Assembly: GCA_050011095.1 (NCBI GenBank)
Contig: JBEKJU010000005.1
Span: 1 to 31,177 of the forward strand
Origin: JBEKJU01 sp050011095
Lineage (GTDB): Bacteria; Desulfobacterota; Syntrophorhabdia; Syntrophorhabdales; WCHB1-27
Reading direction: 5' to 3'
Length of the DNA stretch: 31,177 nucleotides
Every line of letters begins with the position of its first letter. Within the stretch, counting starts at the first letter, position 1. Below the pieces are notes generated by a model, which searched no databases, was not told the DNA's origin, and saw only the letters and a program-made list of their open reading frames with translations. The position numbers and the translations under genes are program-made. Below are positions 1 through 8,405 of this stretch, one piece after another.

Positions 1-365
1 CCCTTGCGTGGGCCGAGGTCCTCGGATCATCGGACATATTTATCGGGGTCAACGCGGTAGACTATAGCGGATATCCCGATTGTCGCCCCGAATACATAAG
101 GGCCTATGAGTACATGGCGAACCTCGCCACGAAGGCCGGCGTGGAGGGGCGCGCAATGAGGATCCATACGCCCCTCATTGATCTTACCAAGGCGGAAATA
201 ATAAGAAAGGGCCTTGAGCTGGGCGTCGATTACTCACTGACGAGCACGTGTTACAGTCCGGGGGACGCGGGAGAGGCGTGCGGGGAGTGCGACGCCTGTC
301 TGCTCAGGCTCAAGGGCTTCGCAGAGGCAGGCGTTCGGGACCCGGTAGTCTATAGGGAAAAATGA
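1..365 (+). CDS. queC: 7-cyano-7-deazaguanine synthase QueC (C-terminal part)
   Basis: QueC converts 7-carboxy-7-deazaguanine to preQ0 using ATP and ammonia, a step in queuosine synthesis. The frame is open from base 3 and the gene is cut by the window edge, so only about 120 C-terminal residues are visible. They contain the family's VNAVDYSGYPDCRPEY stretch, the PLIDLTKAEII segment, and the C-terminal zinc-binding cluster STCY...CGECDAC (four cysteines). An internal ATG at 114 lies inside this conserved region and is not the true start. The gene ends with TGA at 363-365 and converges on the anti-sigma gene with a 45-bp gap that contains an inverted repeat. The identification is secure; the length of the missing 5' part is unknown. 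Confidence 0.93.
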   Translation, partial: LAWAEVLGSSDIFIGVNAVDYSGYPDCRPEYIRAYEYMANLATKAGVEGRAMRIHTPLIDLTKAEIIRKGLELGVDYSLTSTCYSPGDAGEACGECDACLLRLKGFAEAGVRDPVVYREK

Positions 366-374
366 TATATCCGC

Positions 375-413
375 TGAGAGGCCTCGACGGTCCGCCGCAC
401 GCGAGGCATCTCA
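375..413. terminator. Inverted repeat between convergent queC and anti-sigma genes
   Basis: TGAGAGGCCTCG (375-386) and CGAGGCATCTCA (402-413) are complementary at 11 of 12 positions around a 15-nt loop. The right arm includes the TGA stop of the minus-strand anti-sigma gene (411-413). The repeat lies at the junction of two converging genes, which suggests a bidirectional terminator. There is no long T tract on either side, so intrinsic termination is only inferred. Confidence 0.4.
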
Positions 414-1889
414 CTGCCTGGTCAATCTTCTCAACATCTCCGCAGCGCCCTGATCCAGGTTCTTCAGCCTGGTATAAATCGCCCTCGCCTTGTCTTTCTT
501 CCCCTGTGCCAGGTAGGCCAGGCCAAGCTCGTAGGCCGCATCGGCGTCCTCTCGATCAAGGGCAAGCACCCTTTCGTATTTTTCTATCGCCTGGCGATAC
601 TGTCCCCGGCTTTCCAGGTTCGAGGCGAGGCCGAAGAGGGCAACCGTATTTTCGGGGTTCAACGCGAGGGCCTTCTCGTATTCCTGGGCTTCAAGATTAT
701 AGAGGTGCCTCTTGTAGTACACATAGCCCAGCTCCAGATGGGCGCCTTCAAGGTTGGGATTCAGTTCCAGGGCCTTCTTGAAGAGGTCCTGCGCCTCTTG
801 CCACCGCCGCGCATCCCGTACGAGAATCCCCTTCAGATAGAGGTTGAGCGCCTCGGCTGAAAATTTCACTCCGTCCAGCTCGCTCAAGGGGACCGCCTTT
901 TTTTCCCTCACCAGACGGACTGCGTCGCCAATGGGCACGGCGAGGTTTATCGTCTTCTCGCCGGTAACAAGGAGGCCAACCAATTTCCCTTGTCCATCGA
1001 CTACCGCGCCCTGGGAGGCATTGCTCGTGAGCGTCGCGAGCGTGATGTATTGAAGTGAATCGCCCCGGCGTCTGGCCGGCAATCGTTTGAAATCGCTTAC
1101 GAGGGATTCCCTGAGGCCCCTGCCTGCTCCCGCCTCGTCCGTCACGACAAATACACTCTGCCCGACGGTTATCTGGCTTATATCCGCCATGGGGATCGAT
1201 GGTAGCGATTCGTTCTCTATCTTCATGACGGCAAGGTTCTTGTCCTCGTCCTTCCACACGTGCTGCGTCTGGTAGGTTCTTCCGTCCCTCAGCAGGATCC
1301 TGACGGTGCGGGCGCCCTTCAATTGATAGAGATTGGATGCCACGAACCCCTTGGGGTTCACGATGACGCCCTGCGTTTCGTTTAGCACCGTTCCGTTACC
1401 ATCGAGGGCCCGCACCCGAACGAAGGAGTTCCCGGGGACCGGCGGACCCGTCAGAACAGGATCCTTGTGGGCGAGCAGGAAGAGACTGATCGGCAGGACA
1501 ACACAGGCGGTCGCGAGACTGACCGCCAAATACCTCCACTCCCTTACGAGAGAGGCGACCGCGGCCTTCATCCTGTCGATGAATGACCTATCGGCGCCGT
1601 CTTTCCGACTTTTTTTTTCCGTCGTCGGGCATAAGTTTCTCAGTCGCTCTGTAAGTTCAGGGGAAAGGCTTGCCGGACGGTTCCGGTAATGAAGCAGCTC
1701 CATCATGTCGTTGAGCTGCTTTATGCAATAGAGGCAGGTACGCAAATGATCTTCCGCCCTCCGCCTCTCTTCCTCGGGCATCGTGTTTTCCGCGAACGAC
1801 CCGATCGAGGCGGTATCCAGGCACTCCGGCGTCTTGAGGCTGTCAATCTCCTTCAGCGCGTTCCTTATCCCGGTTTCAAACGTGTTCAT
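411..1889 (-). CDS. Membrane anti-sigma factor fused to degenerate HtrA-like domain and TPRs
   Basis: A 492-residue protein in three parts. Residues 23-55 carry an exact zinc anti-sigma pattern (C23, x24, H48, x3, C52, x2, C55), the fold that sequesters ECF sigma factors in the cytoplasm. Residues about 119-141 form one hydrophobic membrane segment. Residues about 155-325, presumably periplasmic, resemble the trypsin-like HtrA/DegP domain, but the catalytic His is Tyr188 (GFVASNLYQL where GYILTNxHV is expected) and the Asp is Asn218 (DKNLAVMKI). Only the Ser position remains (Ser292, NASQG instead of GNSGG), so it should be catalytically dead. Residues about 343-480 hold four TPR-like repeats. 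The gene lies 41 bp downstream of the ECF sigma gene, the usual sigma/anti-sigma order, with AGGATAGGGG before ATG 1889. The dead domain plus TPRs is inferred to be a periplasmic sensing or docking module. Confidence 0.85.
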   Translation of the reverse strand: MNTFETGIRNALKEIDSLKTPECLDTASIGSFAENTMPEEERRRAEDHLRTCLYCIKQLNDMMELLHYRNRPASLSPELTERLRNLCPTTEKKSRKDGADRSFIDRMKAAVASLVREWRYLAVSLATACVVLPISLFLLAHKDPVLTGPPVPGNSFVRVRALDGNGTVLNETQGVIVNPKGFVASNLYQLKGARTVRILLRDGRTYQTQHVWKDEDKNLAVMKIENESLPSIPMADISQITVGQSVFVVTDEAGAGRGLRESLVSDFKRLPARRRGDSLQYITLATLTSNASQGAVVDGQGKLVGLLVTGEKTINLAVPIGDAVRLVREKKAVPLSELDGVKFSAEALNLYLKGILVRDARRWQEAQDLFKKALELNPNLEGAHLELGYVYYKRHLYNLEAQEYEKALALNPENTVALFGLASNLESRGQYRQAIEKYERVLALDREDADAAYELGLAYLAQGKKDKARAIYTRLKNLDQGAAEMLRRLTRQ

Positions 1890-1930
1890 GCCCCTATCCT
1901 AAAGACCGAAACCGGTCCATTTTTCTTCCC

Positions 1931-2515
1931 TCAGCCGTCACCGAGCATCTCCTTTATCCTCTCCTTTATCCGCGAATACCTCGACGCCACCGTACCGACG
2001 GAAATGCCCAGGATGTCCGAAATCTCCTTGTCCTTATAGCCTTCCATCTTCATGAGCACCACCTGTTTCGTCAGCAGGGGGGCACCGTTCAGGATCACCT
2101 TGAGTATCGCCAGCTGTTCATTTCTCTTCGCGCCGGTATAGGGTTCGGGGTTTTCGTCGTTCACGGCGAATAGCGGTGCCTCCTTCCGGTCTCGATCCCC
2201 CTCCTGGTCGAGGGAAACGGCATCCTTCCATCCCCTGCCGGATTTCAGGTAGCTCCGCGCCTCATTCATGACAATCCTCTTGAAATAGGCGAGAAATTCA
2301 TACCGCGTCGAGCCGCGGAAATTCTTCAACCCTCCCTTCACCAGTTTCGAGAACGTGTTCTGAATGATGTCTTCCCTTTGATCCAGCGAGAGGTCCCCTA
2401 TCTTGCTGTTGAGGACGTTCATGGCGATGGAGGCATACTTGTTGAAAAAGGCGTTCTAGGCGGCCTCGTCACCGGAAAGACAGGCTGCAATAGCTGCGCG
2501 CACATCGTCTGTCAT
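1931..2515 (-). CDS. ECF sigma-70 factor, reading frame interrupted by in-frame TAG
   Basis: From ATG 2515 the frame reads MTDDVRAAIAACLSGDEAA, then TAG (2456-2458, codon 20), then NAFFNKYASIAMNVLNSK, and on to TGA at 1931-1933. The total is 194 codons, a normal ECF sigma length. Both sides of the TAG belong to one sigma region 2.1: ECF proteins typically read CLxGDxxAWxxLxxRY, so the TAG occupies the usual Trp position (TGG to TAG is one change). Region 2 continues with DQREDIIQNTFSKLV and the YEFLAYFKRIVMNEARSYL segment. Region 4 has a helix-turn-helix, EGYKDKEISDILGISVGTVASR. The only visible restart is ATG 2422, which has no Shine-Dalgarno and would drop the first region-2 helix. A TACAAT -10-like box lies at 2524-2529. 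A small GACCG/CGGTC hairpin (1904-1917) separates this gene from its anti-sigma partner. It could be a true nonsense mutation, a sequencing error, or suppression. Confidence 0.8.
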
Positions 2516-2612
2516 ACTATGCTATTGTACAGTGACCCTCTAATAATTAAAACAGGTAATTTGTCCCGCCGCGCCTTCCGTGGCCGGTATCGCGGTCACA
2601 CAAGGTATGCGC

Positions 2613-2638
2613 GAGGGAGGGATAATTCCCTTCCCCTC
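2613..2638. terminator. GC-rich hairpin downstream of the RND efflux gene
   Basis: An imperfect inverted repeat (GAGGGAGGGA, then TAAT-type loop, then TCCCTTCCCCTC) lies 26 bp past the stop of the RND pump gene on the minus strand and before the sigma gene. There is no T tract after it, so it may only slow or stabilise the efflux transcript. Termination is uncertain. Confidence 0.25.
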
Positions 2639-2663
2639 GGAGCCGTTGGCATGGGCCGTTCCC

Positions 2664-5600
2664 TTAGTCCGCTGCATCGACGGCCGCCGATTCCTCGCGC
2701 CCGGGCAGGTGGTCCGTCGGCCGCGCCCACCAGACGTAAAACGTGGGCAGGAGAAAAACACTCAGGAGCAGGTCGGCTATCAAGCCGCCCACGATAACGA
2801 TGGCAAAGGGCCTCTGCGAATCGGAGCCGATGGCGTGGGACGTGGCGGCCGGCAGAAGACCCAGGGTCGCGACCAGCATGGTCATCATGATCGGCCGGAG
2901 GCGGCGCGTTGCCCCTTTGACCGCGGCATCAAGGATCGAATAGCCTCGCACACGCAACTGATTGATATAGACCACCATCACAACGCCAATCTGCATGGAA
3001 ACCCCGAACAGGGCGAGGAACCCCACACCCGAGGAGACGCTGAAATGCGTGCCTGTCACGAGCAATGCAAGAAGACCTCCGATAGGCGCCATGGCCATGT
3101 TGACCAGATTGAGACAGGCCCATTTGGCGGAGCGGAAGGCGGAATAAATAATCATGAATATGAGGAACATCGTCAGGGGCACGATGACGAAAAGCCGCGC
3201 CTGGGCCCGCTTCTGGCTTTCGTACTCGCCCGCCCAATCGATGGAGTAACCCTGGGGCAACTTCACCTGTCTCTCGACCTTCGCCATTGCCTCTCTGACG
3301 GTGCTCCCCAGGTCTCGGCCCCGGACGCTGTACTTGACCGCGATGTAGCGCCTATTCCCTTCGCGGTAGATCTCTGCCGCGCCATCCTGCGTCCCCACCG
3401 TGCAGAGCTGCGCCAGCGATACCCGCTCGCCCGAAGGACTGAGGAGACGGATCTTTTCGAGGGCCTCCCTGGTGTCGCGGTACTGGGGCAGATAGCGCAT
3501 GACGAGGTCGTAGCGCCGCTCGCCCTGAAGGACCTGGGTGAGGGCATTGCCGCCCACTGCCGTCTGAACCGCGTCCTGCACGTCTGCGACGTTGATCTGG
3601 TAACGGGCGGCCGCCTTCCGGTCGACGACGAAATTCAGGTTCGGCTGACCGACGACGCGAAAGAGCCCGAGGTCCTCGATGCCGCGGATATGTCGCATGA
3701 CCTTGACTATTTCACTGCCTTTTTCCTCGAGGACCTTCAGGTCTTCGCCGTAAATCTTCGTGGCGAGCTGCCCTTTGACCCCGCTCACCGCCTCTTCCAT
3801 GTTGTCCTGAATGGGCTGGGAGAAATTCCAGACCACGCCGGGGATTTTTTCAAGCTCGCGATTCATGGCGGCGATCAGTTCCTCCTTATCCTGGCGAAAG
3901 ACAGGCCGCCACTGTTCCTTCGGTTTCAGGTTGACACAATATTCCGTGTTGAAGAATCCAGTGAAGTCCGTTCCATCATCGGGCCTTCCCACCTGGCTCG
4001 TCGTCACGGTGACCTCGGGGAACGACGCGAGCACCACCCTGGCCTGGTTCGCCACCCGGATGCCCTGACTCGGTCCTGTACTGGGCGCTAGGGTGCCGCG
4101 CACCCAGATCGCGCCCTCATCGAGATGGGGCAGGAACTCCGACCCGATCACGCCGCTTGTCGCCAGATAGACGCTGCCGCACAGGGTGAGCACCGCGATG
4201 CCGACCATTATCCCGCGGTGGTGGATGGACCACGTCAGGCCCTGCCGATAGCGTCTGGTCAGCCAGCCAATTACCGGGTTCTCCCACTGTTTGGTTTGCT
4301 TGTGAAACAAAAAGCTTACCAGCACCGGCGCGACCATCATGGAAAAGACGAGCGCTCCCAACAGCGCAAAGCCTACGGTCCAGGCCATGGGCCTGAAGAG
4401 CCGCCCTTCCACCCGCTGGAGGGTGAAAATGGGGATGTAACCGCTGATGATGATGATCACGGCGTAAAAGACGGGCCTCTGCACCTCGTGGGCGGCGGCC
4501 CGAATCCTGTCCATCACCGACCCATCGCTGTGTCCAAGATGGCGGAAAATGTTTTCGACCATCACGACCGCCCCGTCCACGACCATGCCGAAGTCGAGGG
4601 CGCCGAGGGAGAGCAGGTTGGCCGGTATATGCCGGAGGTCGAGGCAGATCGACGCGAAGAGCAGCGAAAAGGGGATTGTCAACGCCACAATAAGGGCGGC
4701 CCGGATGTTTCCGAGAAAGAGGAGCAGCACCACGGTCACGAGGATAAAGCCTTCGGTGAGGTTGTGCAGGACCGTGTGGAGGGTGTAGTGGACAAGATCG
4801 CCCCGGTCGTTGAAGGGGACGATCTTGACGCCGGGAGGGAGAATGTGGTCGTTCAGCTCCTGCACCTTCTTGCGGATGCCGTCGATGGCTGAGTCGAATT
4901 CCGCGCCTTTTCGCATGAGCACGATGCCCGAGACCACGTCGTCGTTGTCTATGATCCGCCCGTCCGCGCGGTGGATCGCCCTGCCGAACTGGCCGAGCCT
5001 GATCTTGGGGCCCTGCGACACGACGGCGATGTCCTTGACCCGCACCGGCGTGCCGTTCTTTGCCGTGATGACCGTATCCTCTATGTCGGCCGTGGTGCGG
5101 ACCAACCCCACCGCGCGCACGTTGATCTGCTGCCCGCCCGCCTCGATGAAGCTCCCGCCCGCGTTCACGTTGTTGTTCGTGAGCTGCTGCTCCACCTGGC
5201 CGATGCTGAGGCCGTAAGAGACGAGCTTGTCGGGATCGACGCGGACCTGGTATTCCCGCGTGGGGCCGCCGAAGACAGATACGTCCACCACGTTCGGCAC
5301 GGTCTTGAGCTGTTTCACCAGCACCCAGTCCTGCAGGGACTTCAGCTCCATCACGTCGTACTGAGGATTGGTGCTTCTCAGGGTATAGAAGTAGATTTGA
5401 CCCACCGGGCTGAAGTCGGGACCGATGTTGGGCTGCAGATTGGCGGGAAGGTTCACCATGGAGATGCGCTCCAGCACCTTTTGCCTGTTCCAGGCGTTGT
5501 CGGAATCGTCGTCGAAAATGAGGATCACGACGGACAACCCGCTAATGGATACGGACCGCAGGTGGGTGAGATACGGGATGCCGTTCATGACGTTTTCGAG

Positions 5601-5804
5601 GGGAATCGTGACCTGCTGCTCCACCTCCTCGGCGGCCCTGCCGGGCCACTGCGTGATGACCCAGGCGTAATTGTTCGCGACGTCCGGATAGGCCTCGACA
5701 GGCAGACGGTGGAAGGCGACGATGCCTCCGCCAAGGAGCAGCAATGCAAAGGCCAGCACGAAAAAGCGTTGGTTCAGGGCAAAGTCGAGAACCGCGCGGA
5801 TCAC
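2664..5804 (-). CDS. CzcA/CusA-family heavy-metal RND efflux pump
   Basis: Inner-membrane, proton-driven RND transporter, 1046 residues, full length for the family. The N-terminal membrane helix starts at residue 13. The periplasmic porter segments follow, and transmembrane helix 4 carries LGALDFGMVVDGAVVMVENI (400-419), where Asp404, Asp410 and Glu417 match the acidic triad of CzcA-type heavy-metal pumps (Asp402/Asp408/Glu415 in CzcA). This points to the HME subfamily rather than the drug (HAE) subfamily. The gene starts with GTG at 5804, one base after the TAG of the membrane-fusion gene, so translation is probably coupled. It is the last gene of a four-gene efflux operon. The metal specificity cannot be read from sequence; other organic substrates are possible but less likely. 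Confidence 0.9.
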   Translation of the reverse strand: MIRAVLDFALNQRFFVLAFALLLLGGGIVAFHRLPVEAYPDVANNYAWVITQWPGRAAEEVEQQVTIPLENVMNGIPYLTHLRSVSISGLSVVILIFDDDSDNAWNRQKVLERISMVNLPANLQPNIGPDFSPVGQIYFYTLRSTNPQYDVMELKSLQDWVLVKQLKTVPNVVDVSVFGGPTREYQVRVDPDKLVSYGLSIGQVEQQLTNNNVNAGGSFIEAGGQQINVRAVGLVRTTADIEDTVITAKNGTPVRVKDIAVVSQGPKIRLGQFGRAIHRADGRIIDNDDVVSGIVLMRKGAEFDSAIDGIRKKVQELNDHILPPGVKIVPFNDRGDLVHYTLHTVLHNLTEGFILVTVVLLLFLGNIRAALIVALTIPFSLLFASICLDLRHIPANLLSLGALDFGMVVDGAVVMVENIFRHLGHSDGSVMDRIRAAAHEVQRPVFYAVIIIISGYIPIFTLQRVEGRLFRPMAWTVGFALLGALVFSMMVAPVLVSFLFHKQTKQWENPVIGWLTRRYRQGLTWSIHHRGIMVGIAVLTLCGSVYLATSGVIGSEFLPHLDEGAIWVRGTLAPSTGPSQGIRVANQARVVLASFPEVTVTTSQVGRPDDGTDFTGFFNTEYCVNLKPKEQWRPVFRQDKEELIAAMNRELEKIPGVVWNFSQPIQDNMEEAVSGVKGQLATKIYGEDLKVLEEKGSEIVKVMRHIRGIEDLGLFRVVGQPNLNFVVDRKAAARYQINVADVQDAVQTAVGGNALTQVLQGERRYDLVMRYLPQYRDTREALEKIRLLSPSGERVSLAQLCTVGTQDGAAEIYREGNRRYIAVKYSVRGRDLGSTVREAMAKVERQVKLPQGYSIDWAGEYESQKRAQARLFVIVPLTMFLIFMIIYSAFRSAKWACLNLVNMAMAPIGGLLALLVTGTHFSVSSGVGFLALFGVSMQIGVVMVVYINQLRVRGYSILDAAVKGATRRLRPIMMTMLVATLGLLPAATSHAIGSDSQRPFAIVIVGGLIADLLLSVFLLPTFYVWWARPTDHLPGREESAAVDAAD

Positions 5805-5805
5805 T

Positions 5806-6945
5806 CTACTGCTCTCCCGCCGTGGCCTGGAGGGCCAGGGCGTTTGCCACCACCTGCTGGCCCGGCTTTATCCCCTTCGCCTCCTGCATGGCGCCGGGAC
5901 GCATCCGCCCCCCGGTCACCTCGACGCGCCTGAATTCACCCGATGAAGCGGGCACGTAGACCCAGTCGCGGTCATGGAGATGGAGGATAGCCGTTGCCGG
6001 GACCACGGCATGGGTCTCCTGCTCACGACCGTAAAAGGTGGCGGTCGCGAACATGCCGATGCGCATGAGACCGGGATTTTGCATTTCCAGCCGCACCTTC
6101 GCCGTCCGGATATTGGGGTCGAGGATGGGACCTATGTTGCTGATCCGGCCCTTGAACACATTGCCGGGATAGGCGTTCAGGCGGACATCGGCATACTCAT
6201 TGAGGCGAACAAAGGGAAGGTCGTTCTCGTAGACGTCACAGACGATCCAGACGCGATCGAGGTTTGCGATGGTGAAGAGGTTCGGCGAGTTGTCGAGGGT
6301 CTTCACGCCCGCCCCCGCTGTCACGTTCTGCTCGATGATGACCCCGGAAATGGGCGCGTAGACGTCGACGATGCCGTTCGGCTGGTGCCCCAGGTCGGTC
6401 ACCCCAAGCACCCGGAGCTTTTCGACGGCGGCCTCGCGGGTGACCCTGGCCTTGATTTCCACGTCGGAGGCGACCTCCAGGTCCTTACGGGCTATCGCCC
6501 CCTTCTCGTAGAGTACCGTGGAGCGCTCGAGTTGTGTCTTCGCCAGCGCCTCGTCGGCAACGGCCTGCCGGTAATCGGAGAAGGCCCCGGAGATATCGGC
6601 GCTCCGCACCTTTAGAAGCAGCTGCCCCTTTTTCACCGTATCACCCAGACGCGCCTTGACTTCCACCACGCGGCCCGAGGCCAGGGAGATGGCAGGCACG
6701 GAGCGCGCCACATCGGGACTGACTACCCCGGTCACCGTAAGCTCGGGCACGACCTTCTCCTCCGTGGCCGCAACCACGGGGAACTGTTCCGGGTGCTCCA
6801 CCTTGAACACGCCGGAAGAATCCTCTTCATGCTCGATGCGCGCCGGCGGGGGCGCCCCCAGGTCCGCATCGGCCTTCGGGCCGCAGCCGCCGAGGATAAG
6901 GGTCACGCAAAAGCATAGAATTGGTGCTAAAATCAGACGTTTCAT
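5806..6945 (-). CDS. Efflux RND periplasmic adaptor (membrane-fusion lipoprotein)
   Basis: A 379-residue periplasmic adaptor that links the RND pump to the outer-membrane channel. The N-terminus has a lipobox (LILGGC, Cys21), so it should be a lipoprotein anchored in a membrane. The body shows the usual barrel-sandwich halves: VVEVKARLGDTVKKGQLLLK near residue 95 and VDVYAPISGVIIEQNVTAG near 200, flanking a coiled-coil hairpin, followed by a beta-barrel (RIGMFATATFYG) and a membrane-proximal domain. No His/Met-rich metal-binding extension is visible. Its ATG overlaps the TGA of the upstream outer-membrane factor gene (ATGA, 6942-6945), and its TAG is one base from the GTG of the pump, so all three products are likely made at coordinated levels. 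Confidence 0.9.
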   Translation of the reverse strand: MKRLILAPILCFCVTLILGGCGPKADADLGAPPPARIEHEEDSSGVFKVEHPEQFPVVAATEEKVVPELTVTGVVSPDVARSVPAISLASGRVVEVKARLGDTVKKGQLLLKVRSADISGAFSDYRQAVADEALAKTQLERSTVLYEKGAIARKDLEVASDVEIKARVTREAAVEKLRVLGVTDLGHQPNGIVDVYAPISGVIIEQNVTAGAGVKTLDNSPNLFTIANLDRVWIVCDVYENDLPFVRLNEYADVRLNAYPGNVFKGRISNIGPILDPNIRTAKVRLEMQNPGLMRIGMFATATFYGREQETHAVVPATAILHLHDRDWVYVPASSGEFRRVEVTGGRMRPGAMQEAKGIKPGQQVVANALALQATAGEQ

Positions 6946-8213
6946 TCAACAACCTCTCGGCCGACCGCGAGATTCAACTGGGCCGCGGCGGACAAATAGG
7001 AACCAACCAGGTTCAGATAGGCCACTTGCACACTCCGGTAGTCGCGCTGGGCGTCCAGAAAATCAAGCAGGGATGCCCCGCCGCGCTCGTAGGAAAAGGT
7101 CACCGTGTCGCGGACCGTCACCGCCTGCCGCAGGTATTGCGTTTTATAGGGCTTGAGGAGGACCACGGTGCTCATGATCGTCGCATAGGCCGAGTCCACA
7201 TCACTGTAGAGCTGCGCAACGGTTGCATCCTTAAGCCTTTCGCTCCGCCCGATGTCCAGCTTGGTCCGGAGTTTTTCCCCCTGGTTCCTGTCGAAGATGC
7301 GCAAGGGGATGCTGATGGATACGCCCACATAGTTACTCGGCGCCGGCTGGGTGCTCTGCGGAAGTCGTCCCGCATCTATGCTGACGGTAGGGTCGGTCGA
7401 GCCGTTGGCCTCGGCAAGGCGGTAGTTGGTCTCGGCCTGATCTACGGATTGTATCGCTGCCTTGAGGTCCGGCCTTGTCTCGAGGGCGATCGTGCGGAAC
7501 TCGGAAAGGGGATGAACCTGCTCGGAAAAGTCGAAGGGCCCCGTCACGTCGAACCGTTCGACGGGCGTCCGGTCGTTCAGCAGCGTGAGGAGCTGGATCT
7601 TCGCCGTCCGCAGGTTGACCATGGCGGTCTGCACGTCCGATTCATATTGGACCCGTTGCAGTTGGAGGCGGTCTAGGTCGACCCGGGCGATGTCGCCTGC
7701 CTTGAACCGCTCGCCGCTCACCTCGAGCACGTGGTCGTAATAAGCCAGGTTCTCCTTCGCCAGGGCCAGAACGGCCTTTTGCTGGAGGACCTGTATGAAC
7801 GCGCTCCGCAGGGTGAACAGGAGGGTCCTCTCCTGATCCGCTAGCTGCGAGATGGCGACGGCCGTTCCCTTCTTCGCGCTCTCCCACCGCAGGTCCCGTT
7901 TGTGCATGCGCTCGAACAGATAGCTTAAGGAGACCGACGGTTGCGCATCCTCTAACGCGCCGTAAGACTTGAAGGGGTGGATGTAATCCGTTGCCGCCGT
8001 GAAGTCAGGGTTGGGACGGAGATGAGCCGTGATCTCTTGAGCCCGGGACTCCTCGATGCCCACCCGCCCTGCGAGCAGGGTCGGGTTGACTGCCACGAAC
8101 CGCTCCCGTATCTGCTGCCACGTGAGGGGCTGCTGGGCGAATGACTCCTCCGCGAGGCAGCAGGCGATTACAAGCAAAAGGACGGACACTGACGTGGAAA
8201 GACGTCTTTTCAT
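6942..8213 (-). CDS. TolC/CzcC-family outer-membrane efflux protein
   Basis: The outer-membrane channel of the tripartite pump, 423 residues from the chosen start. I chose ATG 8213 because an AGGAG lies six bases upstream and the product then begins with a clean signal peptide (MKRRLSTSVSVLLLVIACCLAEESFAQ). The frame is open upstream to 8288, but that would add 25 residues in front of the signal. Two OEP-type halves are visible, each with long amphipathic helices and the typical NPTLLAGRVGIEESRAQEI and ETRPDLKAAIQSVDQAETNY segments. It ends in an ATGA overlap with the adaptor gene. It lacks an obvious lipidation cysteine right after the signal, so it is exported as an ordinary signal-peptide protein. 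Confidence 0.88.
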   Translation of the reverse strand: MKRRLSTSVSVLLLVIACCLAEESFAQQPLTWQQIRERFVAVNPTLLAGRVGIEESRAQEITAHLRPNPDFTAATDYIHPFKSYGALEDAQPSVSLSYLFERMHKRDLRWESAKKGTAVAISQLADQERTLLFTLRSAFIQVLQQKAVLALAKENLAYYDHVLEVSGERFKAGDIARVDLDRLQLQRVQYESDVQTAMVNLRTAKIQLLTLLNDRTPVERFDVTGPFDFSEQVHPLSEFRTIALETRPDLKAAIQSVDQAETNYRLAEANGSTDPTVSIDAGRLPQSTQPAPSNYVGVSISIPLRIFDRNQGEKLRTKLDIGRSERLKDATVAQLYSDVDSAYATIMSTVVLLKPYKTQYLRQAVTVRDTVTFSYERGGASLLDFLDAQRDYRSVQVAYLNLVGSYLSAAAQLNLAVGREVVE

Positions 8214-8405
8214 GGCCATCTCCTGGAATCTCACTCGATCTTTGCAGGAACCCATGCGCTTCCCATCGTTTTCCACCTCCGGGGCCACGTAGTCCCGGCA
8301 GTTATCCCGGTGCCTCCACTATCCGGCTGCTTTCCGCCCATTCATAGGCGAATTCCGAAACCACAAGGTGCGTGAGTTCTTCTCTCTGTGAAAGAAATGG
8401 CGGGC

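Noticed and set aside
2580..4091. 503-codon open frame on the + strand opposite the RND pump gene
   Set aside because: It is antisense to a full-length, well-conserved pump, is rich in Arg, His, Asp and Gly as expected of a GC-rich shadow frame, and shows no domain.
4971..5933. 320-codon + strand frame opposite the pump/adaptor junction
   Set aside because: It is antisense to conserved coding sequence of two genes and shows shadow-type composition; no ribosome site or domain is seen.
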